A stretch of DNA of 32,172 bases from Thermococcus sp. (GTDB lineage: Archaea > Methanobacteriota_B > Thermococci > Thermococcales > Thermococcaceae), in NCBI RefSeq assembly GCF_026988555.1, contig NZ_JALSLB010000065.1, forward strand, positions 1 to 32,172, written 5' to 3'. The stretch's first letter is position 1; the number at the start of each line of letters is the position of its first letter. Shown here one piece after another: positions 15,531-24,040 of this stretch. The notes under the pieces are model-generated. The model saw nothing but the letters and a program-made list of their open reading frames with translations. It was not told the origin of the DNA and did no database searches. A program made the translations under genes and the position numbers.

Positions 15531-16868
15531 TCATCCGAGGGCGGCCTTGAGGGCCTCCTCGAAGATCTCCATCGCGACGTCTACCTCCTCCTTCGTGACG
15601 ACCAGCGGCGGTATGAAGCGGAGTGAGTTATCTCCGCAGCCGAGGAGGACGAGTCCGCGCTTAGCGGCCTCCTTGACGACCCTGTTCCTGATCTCCGGGT
15701 TCTTTTCTTTGCTCTCCTTGTCCTTGACGAACTCAACCGCCTGGGCGAGACCGAGACCCCTAGCATCGCCGATGACCTCGTAGTTCTCCTTGAACTCCTC
15801 CAGATATCTGTGCAGGTGGTCGCCGACCTCCCTGACGTGCGGGAGGAGCTCCTTGATTATCTCAACGACCTCTATTCCGGCCGCTATGGCTACCGGGTTG
15901 CCGCCGAAGGTGGTTGCGTGCCTTCCGGGCTTGTCGAAGCTTATCTCCTTCCTGTGAACGACGCCGGCGAGCGGAAGCCCTCCACCTATGGCCTTACCGA
16001 ACTGGATGAGGTCGGGGGCGACTCCAAAGTGCTCGATGGCCCAGAACCTTCCGGTTCTCCCTATGCCCATCTGAACCTCGTCGTCCGCGAGGAGGATTCC
16101 ATATTCGTCGGCGAACTTCCTGAGGGCCTTGAAGAAGTTCTTCGGCGGGACGACGTAGCCGCCTTCACCCTGTATCGGCTCGAAGAATATCGCACCGACC
16201 TCGTGCGGCGGGACGTGCTTGAATGCGTACTCCTCGATGAAGTCAAGGACCCTGTTGGTGAGCTCGTCCGGCTCCTCGTAGCCGTCGATTCCCCAGAGGT
16301 TCCTGTAGGGGTTCGGGTAGGGGATGTGGGTGACGCCGGGCATCGTCGGGAAGAAGCCGTCCTGCTGAACCCACTTGCTGGCAGTGAGTGAAAGAACCGC
16401 CTGCGTCCTGCCGTGGAATGCGTGGTAGAACGCGAGGAACTGCTTCCTTCCGGTTCCGTACTTGACGAGCTTCATGGCGGCCTCGTTGGCCTCGGCACCG
16501 CTGTTTCCGTAAACGACCTTCTTCTCGAAGTTCCCTGGGGCGAGCTCCACGAGCTTCTCGGCCAGTACAACCGCGTTCTCGTAGAAGAAGTCAGTGAGCG
16601 AGTAGTGGGTGAACTTCTCGGTCTGCTTCTTTATGGCCTCGACGACGCGCGGGTGGGCATGGCCGACGTTTATGACACCAACGCCGCTCGCGAAGTCGTA
16701 GAAGACGTTCCCATCGACGTCGTAGACCCTTATTCCCTCTCCGTTGTCGATGACTATGGGAAGGTTCTCGGGGTCCTGCGTTGTCGTCGCGAGGTACTCA
16801 AAGTTCTCCTTTATAACATCCATGGCCTTCGGTCCTGGAAGTTCTTTAACGTTAGGTCTAACCACCAT
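15531..16868 (-). CDS. Class III PLP aminotransferase, probable ornithine omega-aminotransferase
   Basis: A 445-residue fold-type I PLP enzyme of the class III (omega-amino acid) family. Family landmarks are [22 protein letters not shown], the PLP-phosphate segment [27 protein letters not shown], the acidic pair in [19 protein letters not shown], the Schiff-base lysine in [14 protein letters not shown] (about residue 290) and [10 protein letters not shown]. The likely ortholog in T. kodakarensis (as I recall TK2101, near thioredoxin reductase) is an ornithine aminotransferase; related Pyrococcus proteins act as amino acid racemases, so the exact substrate needs assay. ATG at 16868 follows GGTGATGCAC; the long frame to 17012 is not preceded by a site. 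A TATA box (ACTTATAAAGG at 16898-16908, minus strand) gives a very short leader. Confidence 0.88.
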   Translation of the reverse strand: MVVRPNVKELPGPKAMDVIKENFEYLATTTQDPENLPIVIDNGEGIRVYDVDGNVFYDFASGVGVINVGHAHPRVVEAIKKQTEKFTHYSLTDFFYENAVVLAEKLVELAPGNFEKKVVYGNSGAEANEAAMKLVKYGTGRKQFLAFYHAFHGRTQAVLSLTASKWVQQDGFFPTMPGVTHIPYPNPYRNLWGIDGYEEPDELTNRVLDFIEEYAFKHVPPHEVGAIFFEPIQGEGGYVVPPKNFFKALRKFADEYGILLADDEVQMGIGRTGRFWAIEHFGVAPDLIQFGKAIGGGLPLAGVVHRKEISFDKPGRHATTFGGNPVAIAAGIEVVEIIKELLPHVREVGDHLHRYLEEFKENYEVIGDARGLGLAQAVEFVKDKESKEKNPEIRNRVVKEAAKRGLVLLGCGDNSLRFIPPLVVTKEEVDVAMEIFEEALKAALG

Positions 16869-17089
16869 GTGCATCACCGCCCCAGATTGGGGGTTCACCT
16901 TTATAAGTCTGTGTTCATCAATGAACATTTTTGACCGAAGAATTTTCGACAATGCTCGAAGAAGTACGAATTGTTGGGCCGGTACCTTGAAAGGTTGTTG
17001 TTCCGCAATCAACCGAGGGCGCTATGGTTGGGCCCTGAAACAACGGGGTGATCGGCAGGGTGTGATTAAAGGGAATGCTGGGGAAAAGC
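16869..17089. other. 221-base intergenic region with promoter and short repeats
   Basis: The left part holds the aminotransferase TATA box. The rest has the direct repeat GTTGGGCC (about 16973-16980 and 17027-17034) and a GGTTG/CAACC dyad at 16993-17014. No open frame with a ribosome binding site, and no C/D box or tRNA pattern, could be recognised. It may hold a structured RNA, but I cannot support a call. Confidence 0.3.
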
Positions 17090-18082
17090 TCACTCCCCGT
17101 TCCTTTCCTTCCATTCATCGAGCAGTTCCTTCGCCGCGGCCGCGGCTATGGCCCCCTGACCGACCGCCACTGCAATCTGTTTGAAGACGTTGGTTATGTC
17201 CCCGGCGGCGAAGAGTCCTTTGACCTTTGTACGCATGTACATATCCACCGGTATGTAGCCAGCCTCGTTGGTTACACCGAGGTGCTTGACGAACTCCGTC
17301 TTCGGTTCGTAGCCTATGAAAACAAAGACTCCGTCCACCGGCATCTCCTGTTCTATGCCCGTCTTGACGTTTCTGAGCCTAACGGCCTCAACCCTGTCCT
17401 TCCCCACTATCTCCGTGACCACGGTATCCAGTACCGCCGGGATGCCGCTCTCCTTGAACCTGTCCTGGAGTATCCTGTCCGCCCTGAACTCCTTCCGTCT
17501 GTGGACGAGCGTGACGTCGACGCCTATGCTCTTCAGATAGAGGGCCTCCTGAAGGGCGGTGTTTCCTCCGCCGACAACGATGACCTTCTTGCCCTTGAAC
17601 AGCGGGCCGTCACACGTGGCGCAGTACGAGACACCCCTCCCGTAGAACTTCTCCTCACCGGGAACGCGGAGCTTCCTCGGGGCAGCGCCTACGGCCACTA
17701 TGACGGTCTTGGCTTTGTAAACGGCCCCGTTCGCGGTCTTAACCTCGAACTTACACGGTCCCTCGTAGTACGCACACTCACTCACGTCGACCTTCACAAC
17801 CTCGTCGAAGACCACGTTGACGCCCAGTCCCGTCACCTGGTCGTACATTCTCCCTGCCAGCTCCTGGCCGCTCACTCCCTCCGGGAACCCGGGGTAGTTC
17901 TCTATAAGGTCCGTGAGGGCCACGTTGCCTCCGAGGTCCCTGCTTATGATGATGGCGTCGAGGCCGTAGCGGGCCGAATATATAGCCGCCGTGTACCCCG
18001 CCGGTCCCGCGCCTATTATGAGTACATCCCAGATTCTGTTCTCGTCTCCCGATGCCTTTGAAAGGGACGTCAAACTGAACAT
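17090..18082 (-). CDS. trxB: Thioredoxin reductase (FAD/NAD(P)H)
   Basis: A 330-residue flavoprotein of the low-molecular-weight thioredoxin reductase family, which passes electrons from NAD(P)H through FAD to a redox-active disulfide and on to thioredoxin or the Thermococcales protein disulfide oxidoreductase. The FAD motif is VLIIGAGPAGYTAAIYSARYG (about residues 20-40, dinucleotide fold GxGxxG), the second nucleotide motif is VIVVGGGNTALQEAL near 175, followed by LVHRRKEFRA whose arginines favour NADPH, the active disulfide is CATC near 153-156, and the flavin motif is LFAAGDIT. ATG at 18082 follows GAGGTGA. A TATA-like CTTTTAAG lies near 18114-18121 on the minus strand. In P. furiosus the corresponding gene adjoins the mbh cluster; here several genes intervene. 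Confidence 0.95.
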   Translation of the reverse strand: MFSLTSLSKASGDENRIWDVLIIGAGPAGYTAAIYSARYGLDAIIISRDLGGNVALTDLIENYPGFPEGVSGQELAGRMYDQVTGLGVNVVFDEVVKVDVSECAYYEGPCKFEVKTANGAVYKAKTVIVAVGAAPRKLRVPGEEKFYGRGVSYCATCDGPLFKGKKVIVVGGGNTALQEALYLKSIGVDVTLVHRRKEFRADRILQDRFKESGIPAVLDTVVTEIVGKDRVEAVRLRNVKTGIEQEMPVDGVFVFIGYEPKTEFVKHLGVTNEAGYIPVDMYMRTKVKGLFAAGDITNVFKQIAVAVGQGAIAAAAAKELLDEWKERNGE

Positions 18083-18170
18083 CGTCTCACCTCCGCCTTC
18101 CCCTAATCCCGCCTGCTTAAAAGCATTATGGGTCATTTTTGAGTATATCGTTACAACTGGGGCGAACGGG

Positions 18171-18704
18171 TTAGATTAGTTTAAGACTCCTGTCCAGTAT
18201 CAGGTGGAGTGTGTATCCAAGGAACGCGGCCAGTCCCAGGAACATACTCTCCCCGTTGCTCAGGTTCAGGCCGTAGCTCCCTATTCCAAAGGCCGTCAGC
18301 CCGTACACGCCTGCAAATAGAACGCTGTGTACGATTCCGCGGTGCTTTGGCATTACCGCCGTGAATCCCACCCACGCGCCGAGGCCTATGAGTGCACTCA
18401 CCGTCCATGCCACCGTCACGTTGATCCACGGGTCGCCGACGTTTATCTCCGGTAGAACGTTCACGTATGCGGCTCCCCCGGCGAGCACCGCCACTATGGG
18501 TTTCGTTCCTCGATGTATTAGGGCGTTGGGGTGGTCCATGTCGGGGAGGTCCGCCCCCAGGACGTAGAAGCCGTAGCCCAGCACCGTGGCGATGGTCGTA
18601 AGCTCCAGCGGTGCCCCGGTGTAGGTTTTGATTAGAGCAGCCACCAGCACCGCCAGGGGATAAGTCACTATCCCGCTGAGGACGTGTGCTTCGTAGTTCG
18701 GCAT
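18171..18704 (-). CDS. DUF457/YdjM-like membrane-bound putative metal hydrolase
   Basis: A 177-residue membrane protein with four or five hydrophobic helices and the metal-binding signature of the YdjM/DUF457 family: His near residue 7 (YEAHVLSG), GADLPDMDHPNALIHRG with several Asp and His ligands near 50-66, KHRGIVHSVLF near 120-130, and GYTLHLILDRSLKL near the C-terminus. Family members are called inner-membrane metal-dependent hydrolases, but no substrate is known. The gene lies 22 bases after the AAA+ ATPase gene on the same strand, so the two are probably cotranscribed. The ribosome site before the ATG is weak (GGGATCG), consistent with coupling to the upstream gene. Confidence 0.72.
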   Translation of the reverse strand: MPNYEAHVLSGIVTYPLAVLVAALIKTYTGAPLELTTIATVLGYGFYVLGADLPDMDHPNALIHRGTKPIVAVLAGGAAYVNVLPEINVGDPWINVTVAWTVSALIGLGAWVGFTAVMPKHRGIVHSVLFAGVYGLTAFGIGSYGLNLSNGESMFLGLAAFLGYTLHLILDRSLKLI

Positions 18705-18726
18705 GACGATCCCTGCTGTTTCCGTT

Positions 18727-19932
18727 TTACCCTTCTTCTTTTTCGGCCTCTTTTTCTTCCATGAACTTCCTCACATAATCGGGAACCTTGTAGTTGCCCT
18801 TCGGGTCTCCTACCAGGAAGCCAAGCCTCAAAAGCTCGTTGAGCTGGTCATAGACTTGCATTCCGGGCCTCCTGACGGCCTTCGCGATCTGGATGTAGCT
18901 TACCGGTCCCCCGTTGAACTCGAAGACCACGGCCTCGACCAGGTCCTTGTAGTCCTTCGGGATCCTCGTGAGGTACTCCTCAAGGCTCTTCGGCTCCTCA
19001 AGGATCGTCGTAACCACGTAGTCGTCAATCGGATCGAACTTGTGCTTCGCGGCCTCACTCAGCACGTAGTGGAGAAGGCGGAGGATCTGCCTTGGATTGC
19101 CCTTGTCGAGCTGATGGATGAGCTTTACTGCTTCCTTGGTGAACGGGTAGAGCGGGTCGTCGGTGTCCCTTACCCTGACGCGGTTGAGCCGCTTCTTGAC
19201 GAGTTCGTAGGCCTCATCAAGGCTCATGGGCCTCAGTTTGAACTCGTAGTGGAGGCGCATAAAGAACGCCGGGAATATCTTGGTGTACTCCTCGTAGGCC
19301 TCAGGGACGCAGGCGAAGGCCACAACGCACCCCTTTGGCATGTTGCTTATGAAGTGCCTGAGCATCTCGAAGAACTGAATCTTCTCCTGCTCGCCGGCGC
19401 TCCCCATGTTCTCAAGCTCATCAAGAAGTAGGGCACAGTACGGGTACTTCCCCATCTGCTCGGTTAAAAGCTCGGCTATGTCCCTGCTCTTGTACTCCCC
19501 GGTGGAGGACAGCATCTTCTCCAGACGGTCGATGAACCCCAGCTTCCTGGACAGGTTCTCAAGGAAGATGTTGGTCCGGCTCCTGGGCGGTTTAAGGGCG
19601 TAGAATACATCCCTCGTAAGCTTCAAGATGTCGTTGGTGTCAACCTTGATGTATATCGCCTTTCCCCTCTGCTCCTCAATGGCCTTCAGAATGGTCTTCA
19701 ACCTCTGGGTCTTCCCCATCCCAAGCGGACCGACGATGCTGAAGGCTATCGAACTCTTGTTGCCCACGATCTCCGAGATTATCATCTGTATGCGCATGTC
19801 CACCTCCTGATAAACGTGAATGCTCTCCACGTCGGCTATTCCCTCACTCGCCAGCTGTTCAAAGGGGTTTCGAGAAAGACCGTACACCTCGTATGATCGG
19901 TATGGGTAAAGCTTAAGGCCACCGGATTCCAT
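18727..19932 (-). CDS. AAA+ ATPase with C-terminal winged helix (Orc1/Cdc6-like architecture)
   Basis: A 401-residue P-loop ATPase. Walker A is GPLGMGKTQR (residues 68-77), Walker B is CALLLDELENMG near 166-177, and a sensor-type segment VVAFACVPEAYEEY follows. The lid region near 240-300 contains KGNPRQILRLLHY, matching the sensor 2 arginine of STAND/Orc-type ATPases. The last 90 residues form a winged helix (VSYIQIAKAVRRPGMQVYDQLNELLRLGFLV) and then a charged lysine/glutamate tail. It resembles the archaeal Orc1/Cdc6 layout but lacks clear origin-binding features, so a regulatory or DNA-handling ATPase is a safer description. ATG follows GGTGAG. The divergent THUMP gene shares the 61-base promoter gap with a TATA-like AAATATAAAAA. 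Confidence 0.78.
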   Translation of the reverse strand: MESGGLKLYPYRSYEVYGLSRNPFEQLASEGIADVESIHVYQEVDMRIQMIISEIVGNKSSIAFSIVGPLGMGKTQRLKTILKAIEEQRGKAIYIKVDTNDILKLTRDVFYALKPPRSRTNIFLENLSRKLGFIDRLEKMLSSTGEYKSRDIAELLTEQMGKYPYCALLLDELENMGSAGEQEKIQFFEMLRHFISNMPKGCVVAFACVPEAYEEYTKIFPAFFMRLHYEFKLRPMSLDEAYELVKKRLNRVRVRDTDDPLYPFTKEAVKLIHQLDKGNPRQILRLLHYVLSEAAKHKFDPIDDYVVTTILEEPKSLEEYLTRIPKDYKDLVEAVVFEFNGGPVSYIQIAKAVRRPGMQVYDQLNELLRLGFLVGDPKGNYKVPDYVRKFMEEKEAEKEEG

Positions 19933-19993
19933 TTTAACTCACCGGATAACTTAAGCATGCGAAATATAAAAACTTGTCCATCGGTGAGCAGAG

Positions 19994-20488
19994 ATGATGG
20001 TTCTTTTAGTCACCGCCCCCCAGGGGCGTGAAGGCGATGCGATACTGGAACTTGAATGGGCGCTTGGGAAGGTCCGCATTATGGGGACTGATTGGAAAGG
20101 GGTTCTCCTTGCGGAAACACCCCTCCCTAGGGAGGAGGCCTTGAGGCTTCTTAGGGAGTTTGAGACCCAATCGATCTTCCGGGTCGTTCCCCTTGATGAA
20201 CTTGTGCGGAGCGATGAGAATAGAATTATGGAGAGGGCGGTTGAGATTGCCCGGAAACGGATAAAACCCGGCGAGAGCTTCGCCGTAAGGTGCAAGAAAA
20301 GGGGGGATAAAATAAAGTCCGGTAAGGGCATCGAACTCAGATTAGGGGCAAGGGTAAAGGAGGAAACAGGGGCGACCGTCGATCTGAATTCCCCCAAATG
20401 GTACGTCTTCGTGGAGATTCTGGGTAGGAAGACGGGAGTGGCCGTTGTGGGGGCGGGGGAAGCTGTTAAAAAGCGGGTTGAAGAGTAG
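19994..20488 (+). CDS. THUMP-domain RNA-binding protein (Tan1-like, COG1818)
   Basis: A 164-residue protein with an N-terminal ferredoxin-like half and a C-terminal THUMP half. The first strand LLVTAPQGREGDAILELEWALG and the segment RIKPGESFAVRCKKRGDKIKSGKGIELRLGARVKEETGATVDLNSPKWYVFVEI are characteristic of THUMP proteins such as yeast Tan1, which helps tRNA N4-acetylcytidine formation, and of the stand-alone archaeal COG1818 group. It probably binds the tRNA acceptor stem. The usual partner in archaea would be an acetyltransferase of the TmcA/Kre33 type elsewhere in the genome. The tandem ATGATG at 19994 follows GGTGAGCAGAG. Confidence 0.82.
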   Translation: MMVLLVTAPQGREGDAILELEWALGKVRIMGTDWKGVLLAETPLPREEALRLLREFETQSIFRVVPLDELVRSDENRIMERAVEIARKRIKPGESFAVRCKKRGDKIKSGKGIELRLGARVKEETGATVDLNSPKWYVFVEILGRKTGVAVVGAGEAVKKRVEE

Positions 20489-20663
20489 TGCGGCGCTGGT
20501 ACCACGGGACCCCAATGCCAACCCGGGAATAAAATCCGATTCAAAAACGGCCCAGTGTCCGAAAACGCCTTCTAAACTACTTCTTACTCTCAGAACATCT
20601 TTCTTAGATGGTTATACCACAAAACGGATAAAAAGAACGCTTTATGATTCACCGGTGATTGAG

Positions 20664-21158
20664 ATGGAGGATCTTGACGGACTGTGGGTTCGACTGAAGG
20701 GCCTTGATTTGAGAGGGCTTTTAAGTTACTGGATTTTAAACGAGAGGAATAAAGCCCGGTTGTACAGCGTACTCGCCCAAAAAGTCAGGGATCTGGGGCT
20801 CGACGACTCAGTATATGACGTCTTCAGGCTGCTCTCCCTCGAGGCCTCCCGGCATGACAGAAAGCTCATGTCGCTTTACGAGAGGGTGTTCGGCACCGAT
20901 GAGCTCCTTGAAGTGGCGCTGCCTTCCCTGAGTTCGCTGTCGCTGACTAAGGATTTTAACGGTGGTAGGGATGTTTTCAAGGTTCTTGAGGCTGCCCTTA
21001 AACTGGAGATACTGGCGGAGGATGTTTATGGGATACTCACCGAGGCGGCATCCGATGATTACATGAGGGCAGTTTTCAGCTACCTCGGCTCGACGGAGAG
21101 GCTTCACCGGAGGACGATTGAGGGTCTTATGCGGGAGTACGGTTGTGGACACGCATAG
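20664..21158 (+). CDS. Four-helix, possibly ferritin-like protein
   Basis: A 164-residue all-helical protein that I cannot place with certainty. Its helices alternate as in the ferritin/rubrerythrin superfamily: helix 1 LLSYWILNERNKARLYSVLA with one Glu, helix 2 VFRLLSLEASRHDRKLMSLYERVF with a Glu and a His, helix 3 KVLEAALKLEILAEDVYGILTEA with Glu residues, helix 4 YLGSTERLHRRTIEGLM with a clear ExxH. In helix 2 the Glu is four residues before the His, not three as in a standard ExxH, so a diiron site is doubtful. The ATG follows GGTGATTGAG, with a TATA-like GGATAAAAA at 20627-20635. The 175 bases upstream are untranslated; the open frame there is incidental. A Cys near the end (EYGCGHA) is unusual. 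Confidence 0.55.
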   Translation: MEDLDGLWVRLKGLDLRGLLSYWILNERNKARLYSVLAQKVRDLGLDDSVYDVFRLLSLEASRHDRKLMSLYERVFGTDELLEVALPSLSSLSLTKDFNGGRDVFKVLEAALKLEILAEDVYGILTEAASDDYMRAVFSYLGSTERLHRRTIEGLMREYGCGHA

Positions 21159-21184
21159 AGAGGGGATAAATTAGATAAAGTGCC

Positions 21185-21595
21185 TCAAACACCCTGCCCC
21201 TTGGCCTTCTTTTTCTCCTCAAGCTTCCGCCTTACCTCCTCGATTTTCTCCTCCTTCAGTGGGATGAACTTGTCGTCGTAGTTGTCGTAGCTGGCTAAGA
21301 GAAAGTCGTTGCTCATTCGTAATGCCCCGGTCGGACAGACGTCGACGCACTGCTTGCAGAAGACACAACGGGCTGTCCAGAGGGCTACTTTCCTGATGTC
21401 CGGCAGGTAAACAAAGACACCTGCCGGGCAGACGGTTACGCACATTCTGCAACCAACGCACTTGTCAACGTTGTAGCTTATTATTCCCCTGAAGTCCTCG
21501 GGTATTGGAACTGGCTCTGTCTCTGGAAAGAGGTTGGTCGCCGGCTTTTTTGCTAGGTTCCTCAGCACTGTTGGGACGAGTATTGGTGCCCTCAC
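21185..21595 (-). CDS. mbhN: Membrane-bound hydrogenase subunit MbhN (2[4Fe-4S] ferredoxin-like)
   Basis: A 136-residue NuoI-like electron-transfer subunit, the distal electron input of the membrane-bound hydrogenase. Two classical 4Fe-4S motifs are present: CVGCRMCVTVCP near residues 46-57 and CVFCKQCVDVCP near 77-88. Residues before the first motif contact the membrane arm, and the lysine/glutamate-rich tail (KLEEKKKAKGQGV) is flexible. Electrons from reduced ferredoxin pass from here to MbhJ and the Ni-Fe site. The GTG start at 21595 overlaps the mbhM stop and is preceded by GGAGGTGAT. It is the last gene of the operon. Confidence 0.95.
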   Translation of the reverse strand: MRAPILVPTVLRNLAKKPATNLFPETEPVPIPEDFRGIISYNVDKCVGCRMCVTVCPAGVFVYLPDIRKVALWTARCVFCKQCVDVCPTGALRMSNDFLLASYDNYDDKFIPLKEEKIEEVRRKLEEKKKAKGQGV

Positions 21596-22584
21596 ATTAT
21601 CACCTCCATCGCTATGAGAAGTGATCCGACGAGCGACGCTAAGAAGACGTTTTTCCAGAGGAAGTCAACGGCCTGCGTTATCTTCAGCCTTCCCGTCACT
21701 GTCCTGAAGACGCTATCTACGACGAAGAGCAGCACGAAGACCTTGAGTGTGTGGAAGAGCAGGTTCACGATGCCCGCTGAGAGGCCGGTGAGGTTGCAGT
21801 AGCTCGCTATCCCCCAGGGGAAAAATATCGCCACGACGAGGGAAGCGGCTATGTAAGCCTTGAGCGCCTTCGTCAGCTTGAGCAGGGCAAGGTACCTTCC
21901 GCTGTACTCCACGAGCAGTCCCTCGGCTATTTCCTCCTCGGCGTCGGGTATGTTGAAGAACCCGACCTCAATCTCGCTCGCCAGCCACACTGCGAAGACG
22001 TAGAGGAGTATTATCGCCCCAACGAAGCTCATCGGCGTCCCTATCTCCCAGATGTTGTGCCTGTAAAATATCCCGAGGCTGAATGGCTTGGTCACGCCGA
22101 GCTTACCGAGGCGCCACATTATGGCGAATATCGCCAGCATCATCGCCGGCTCTCTAGACACCATTATCGTCGCTTCCCTCGCGGCTCCTATTTTCGCGTA
22201 CGGACTGCCAGAGCTTATGGCGCCGACTATCTTGAAGAAGCTTATCAGGGCGAGGAGGTAGATGAAGACGATGACGTCACCTTTGCTCGCCAAAATCGGC
22301 GAGAAGCCCATCGGTGTATAAGCTAGGAGCGCTATGGCAGTCGCTAAGGCTAAAACTGGCGCGGCCCTGAACATGTAGTTGGCAGTGTTTGGAACTATCG
22401 TTTCCTTGCTGAGGAGCTTTAGAAAGTCGTAGAATGGCTGTATCAGTGGCGGTCCAACGCGCCTCTGCATTCTGGCGACCAGCTTCCTGTCTATTCCCTC
22501 CCAGAGGAGTGAGGCGAGTGAGACGAAGCCGTAGAGGCCGAGTAGACCTGCGACCGGGTAAACGATGTTGCTCATCACGTTCAT
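21592..22584 (-). CDS. mbhM: Membrane-bound hydrogenase subunit MbhM (NuoH-like)
   Basis: A 330-residue membrane subunit with about eight transmembrane helices, homologous to complex I NuoH. It anchors the hydrogenase module and couples its charge movements to the Mrp-like arm. Family segments include RKLVARMQRRVGPPLIQPFYDFLKLLSKE near residues 29-57, the conserved REATIMVSREPAMMLAIFA, and the acidic loop NIPDAEEEIAEGLLVEYSGRYLALLKL, matching the E-rich quinone-side loop of NuoH. I prefer the ATG at 22584, which has GAGGTGAT about 5 bases upstream; an ATG at 22590 overlaps the mbhL stop (TGATG) and is the alternative. Confidence 0.94.
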   Translation of the reverse strand: MNVMSNIVYPVAGLLGLYGFVSLASLLWEGIDRKLVARMQRRVGPPLIQPFYDFLKLLSKETIVPNTANYMFRAAPVLALATAIALLAYTPMGFSPILASKGDVIVFIYLLALISFFKIVGAISSGSPYAKIGAAREATIMVSREPAMMLAIFAIMWRLGKLGVTKPFSLGIFYRHNIWEIGTPMSFVGAIILLYVFAVWLASEIEVGFFNIPDAEEEIAEGLLVEYSGRYLALLKLTKALKAYIAASLVVAIFFPWGIASYCNLTGLSAGIVNLLFHTLKVFVLLFVVDSVFRTVTGRLKITQAVDFLWKNVFLASLVGSLLIAMEVIM

Positions 22585-22589
22585 CCCCA

Positions 22590-23867
22590 TCACCTCGAAC
22601 AGGTCACCCCGAGGGGGCTTGGGTCGCCCTTCACCTCGGGGTTAATCTCGCGCGTCTTCTTTATCGATGCCTTGAGGAGGTCCCTCTCGGTTAAGATTCT
22701 CTTCCTGCCGTCTTCAACGATTGCCACCCTGTCGGTACAGCTCAGGCAGGGGTCTATTGAGGCAACTGCGACAACAAAATCCGCGACCTGGTCGCCCTTA
22801 ACGCCCTCGGCAACCGCGAAGAGGTTCGGGAAGGTCGGCTCCCTTGGCTTCCAGCGGAGAGGCTTGTCGCTTCCCTTCTTTCCGCGGACGTAGTGAATCA
22901 GCTCTCCCCTCGGGGCTTCGTACCTACCAACCCCTTCTCCGTCCACCATTATCCTGAGCTTCGCGACCAGGATGTTGTCCTTTGAAAAAACCTTGATTTT
23001 CCCGTCCGGCATCCCGTCGAGGGCGTGCTCTATAAGCTCAAGGCTCTGCCACAGCTCGCCTATTCTCACGGCCATTCTGTCGAAAACGTCCCCCCTCGGC
23101 CTCTCGCCCGTAACGTCCTGGGGCATAACGGGCTTTATCCCGAGGTCTGGATAAACGCCGAGCCTCTCGCTCCATCTCGCGTCGTCTCTAATGCCGGAAC
23201 CTCTTCCGGTCGGGCCGACTGCGCCCTGCTCAATCGCGACGCGCCTGCTTATCACTGCCGTGTCCCTGAAACGGGCCTCTATCGTCGGGTCGTGGAGGAA
23301 TACCTCCTCAATCTGGGGAAATACCCCCTTGTAGTACTTTATCATGTCGAGGATTATCCTTCTCTTCTTCTTGTCTATGTCCCTCCTGACGCCCCCTATT
23401 GTTACCATCGAGTAGTTCACGCGGTTTCCTGCCACCGCCTCAAGGGTGTCCATGACCTTCTCACGGGCGAGCCACGTGAGATGCAGAACCGTGTCATAGC
23501 CTATGTCGTGGGCCAAAACTCCGAGGTTGAGCAGATGGGAGTGGATTCTCTCCAGCTCGCCGACGATGACGCGAATGTACTCCGCCCGCTCGGGCACCTC
23601 TATCTCGGCCGCCTCCTCGACGGCCCTTGTGTAGGTGTGGTTGTGCGAGAAGGAGCAGATTCCGCACATCCTCTCCGCCAGATACATTATCTGGACGTAG
23701 TTCCTCCTCAGGGCTATCCACTGGATTCCCCTTAAGTTGTAGCCGAGCTTGACATCGACATCAACTATCCTCTCGCCGTCGAGCGTTAGAATGAACTTCT
23801 CGGGCTCTTCTAAGCCCGGATGAATCGGACCGAAGGGCATCTTGACCCAGTACTCGACTTTGGTCAT
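22590..23867 (-). CDS. mbhL: Membrane-bound [NiFe] hydrogenase large subunit MbhL
   Basis: A 425-residue catalytic subunit, homologous to NuoD, that reduces protons to H2 with electrons from ferredoxin. The four Ni-Fe cysteines are present as RMCGIC near residues 65-71 (RxCGxC) and DPCLSC near 373-378 (DPCxxC). Group 4 features include Arg instead of the usual His after the second motif (CTDR), and the protein stops about 45 residues later. Its ATG at 23867 overlaps the stop of the small open frame in the upstream repeat insert (ATGA), with RBS GGGGGTGGGAAGAA. Without the insert it would follow mbhK directly. Confidence 0.96.
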   Translation of the reverse strand: MTKVEYWVKMPFGPIHPGLEEPEKFILTLDGERIVDVDVKLGYNLRGIQWIALRRNYVQIMYLAERMCGICSFSHNHTYTRAVEEAAEIEVPERAEYIRVIVGELERIHSHLLNLGVLAHDIGYDTVLHLTWLAREKVMDTLEAVAGNRVNYSMVTIGGVRRDIDKKKRRIILDMIKYYKGVFPQIEEVFLHDPTIEARFRDTAVISRRVAIEQGAVGPTGRGSGIRDDARWSERLGVYPDLGIKPVMPQDVTGERPRGDVFDRMAVRIGELWQSLELIEHALDGMPDGKIKVFSKDNILVAKLRIMVDGEGVGRYEAPRGELIHYVRGKKGSDKPLRWKPREPTFPNLFAVAEGVKGDQVADFVVAVASIDPCLSCTDRVAIVEDGRKRILTERDLLKASIKKTREINPEVKGDPSPLGVTCSR

Positions 23868-24036
23868 TTCTTCCCACCCCCAGAGCCCTTTGCTTTGCAA
23901 AGCGCTCGCGGAAACTCCCTCACTGCAATATCGGCATTATTTCGAATGGGTGCCTCACCAATTTTCTTCTGGCTTTTGTTCATCTGTGAAATGCGCCCTT
24001 CGGGAGTAAAGTGAGTGTGAACCCCTTGGACTGGCC
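23864..24036 (-). repeat. 173-bp structured insert, copy A (between mbhK and mbhL)
   Basis: On the plus strand it carries, in order, GAGCCCTTTGCT (23883-23894), AGCGCTCGCGGAAA (23901-23914) and GCGCCCTTCGGG (23993-24004), each shared exactly with copy B. The first two form an imperfect stem around the perfect palindrome GCTTTGCAAAGC (23892-23903), and the third contains a CCC-TTC-GGG hairpin. The unit starts with the 18-mer at 23864-23881 that recurs with one mismatch at 24037-24054, just outside the unit (TCATTTCTTCSCACCCCC), like a target-site duplication that includes the ribosome site and start of the flanking genes. Confidence 0.6.
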
Positions 24037-24040
24037 TCAT
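23864..24040 (-). CDS. Small open frame (58 aa) filling the mbhK-mbhL gap
   Basis: The minus-strand frame begins with an ATG overlapping the mbhK stop (ATGA) and ends in a TGA overlapping the mbhL start (ATGA), so it fills the gap exactly. The predicted peptide has the segment VHTHFTPEGR near its N-terminus, also seen as VHCHYTPEGR in the frame between mbhJ and mbhK, and ends RALCKAKGSGGGKK. Only the first third is similar between the two peptides; the shared DNA downstream is read in different frames, so this may be an incidental frame kept open by a repeat element rather than a functional protein. It is not among the 14 known Mbh subunits. An RBS-like GGGGGTG precedes it. Confidence 0.3.
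   Translation of the reverse strand: MRPVQGVHTHFTPEGRISQMNKSQKKIGEAPIRNNADIAVREFPRALCKAKGSGGGKK

Noticed and set aside
17075-18061. Long plus-strand open frame of 328 codons
   Set aside because: It is the antisense of thioredoxin reductase, which has complete FAD, NADPH and CxxC motifs on the other strand. High G+C content keeps antisense frames open.
15459-18160. GTTACAAC at about 15460 and 18151 as SurR half-sites
   Set aside because: Spacing between GTT and AAC is two bases, not the three of the SurR consensus, and the third GTT is missing.
19938-19988. CTCACCG...CGGTGAG inverted repeat between the ATPase and THUMP genes
   Set aside because: Each arm is simply the GGTGAG ribosome binding site of a divergent gene, so the symmetry has a trivial cause.
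20489-20663. Upstream extension of the four-helix protein from 20445
   Set aside because: The extension overlaps the end of the THUMP gene, is not family-like, and the ATG at 20664 has both a ribosome site and a TATA box at proper distance.
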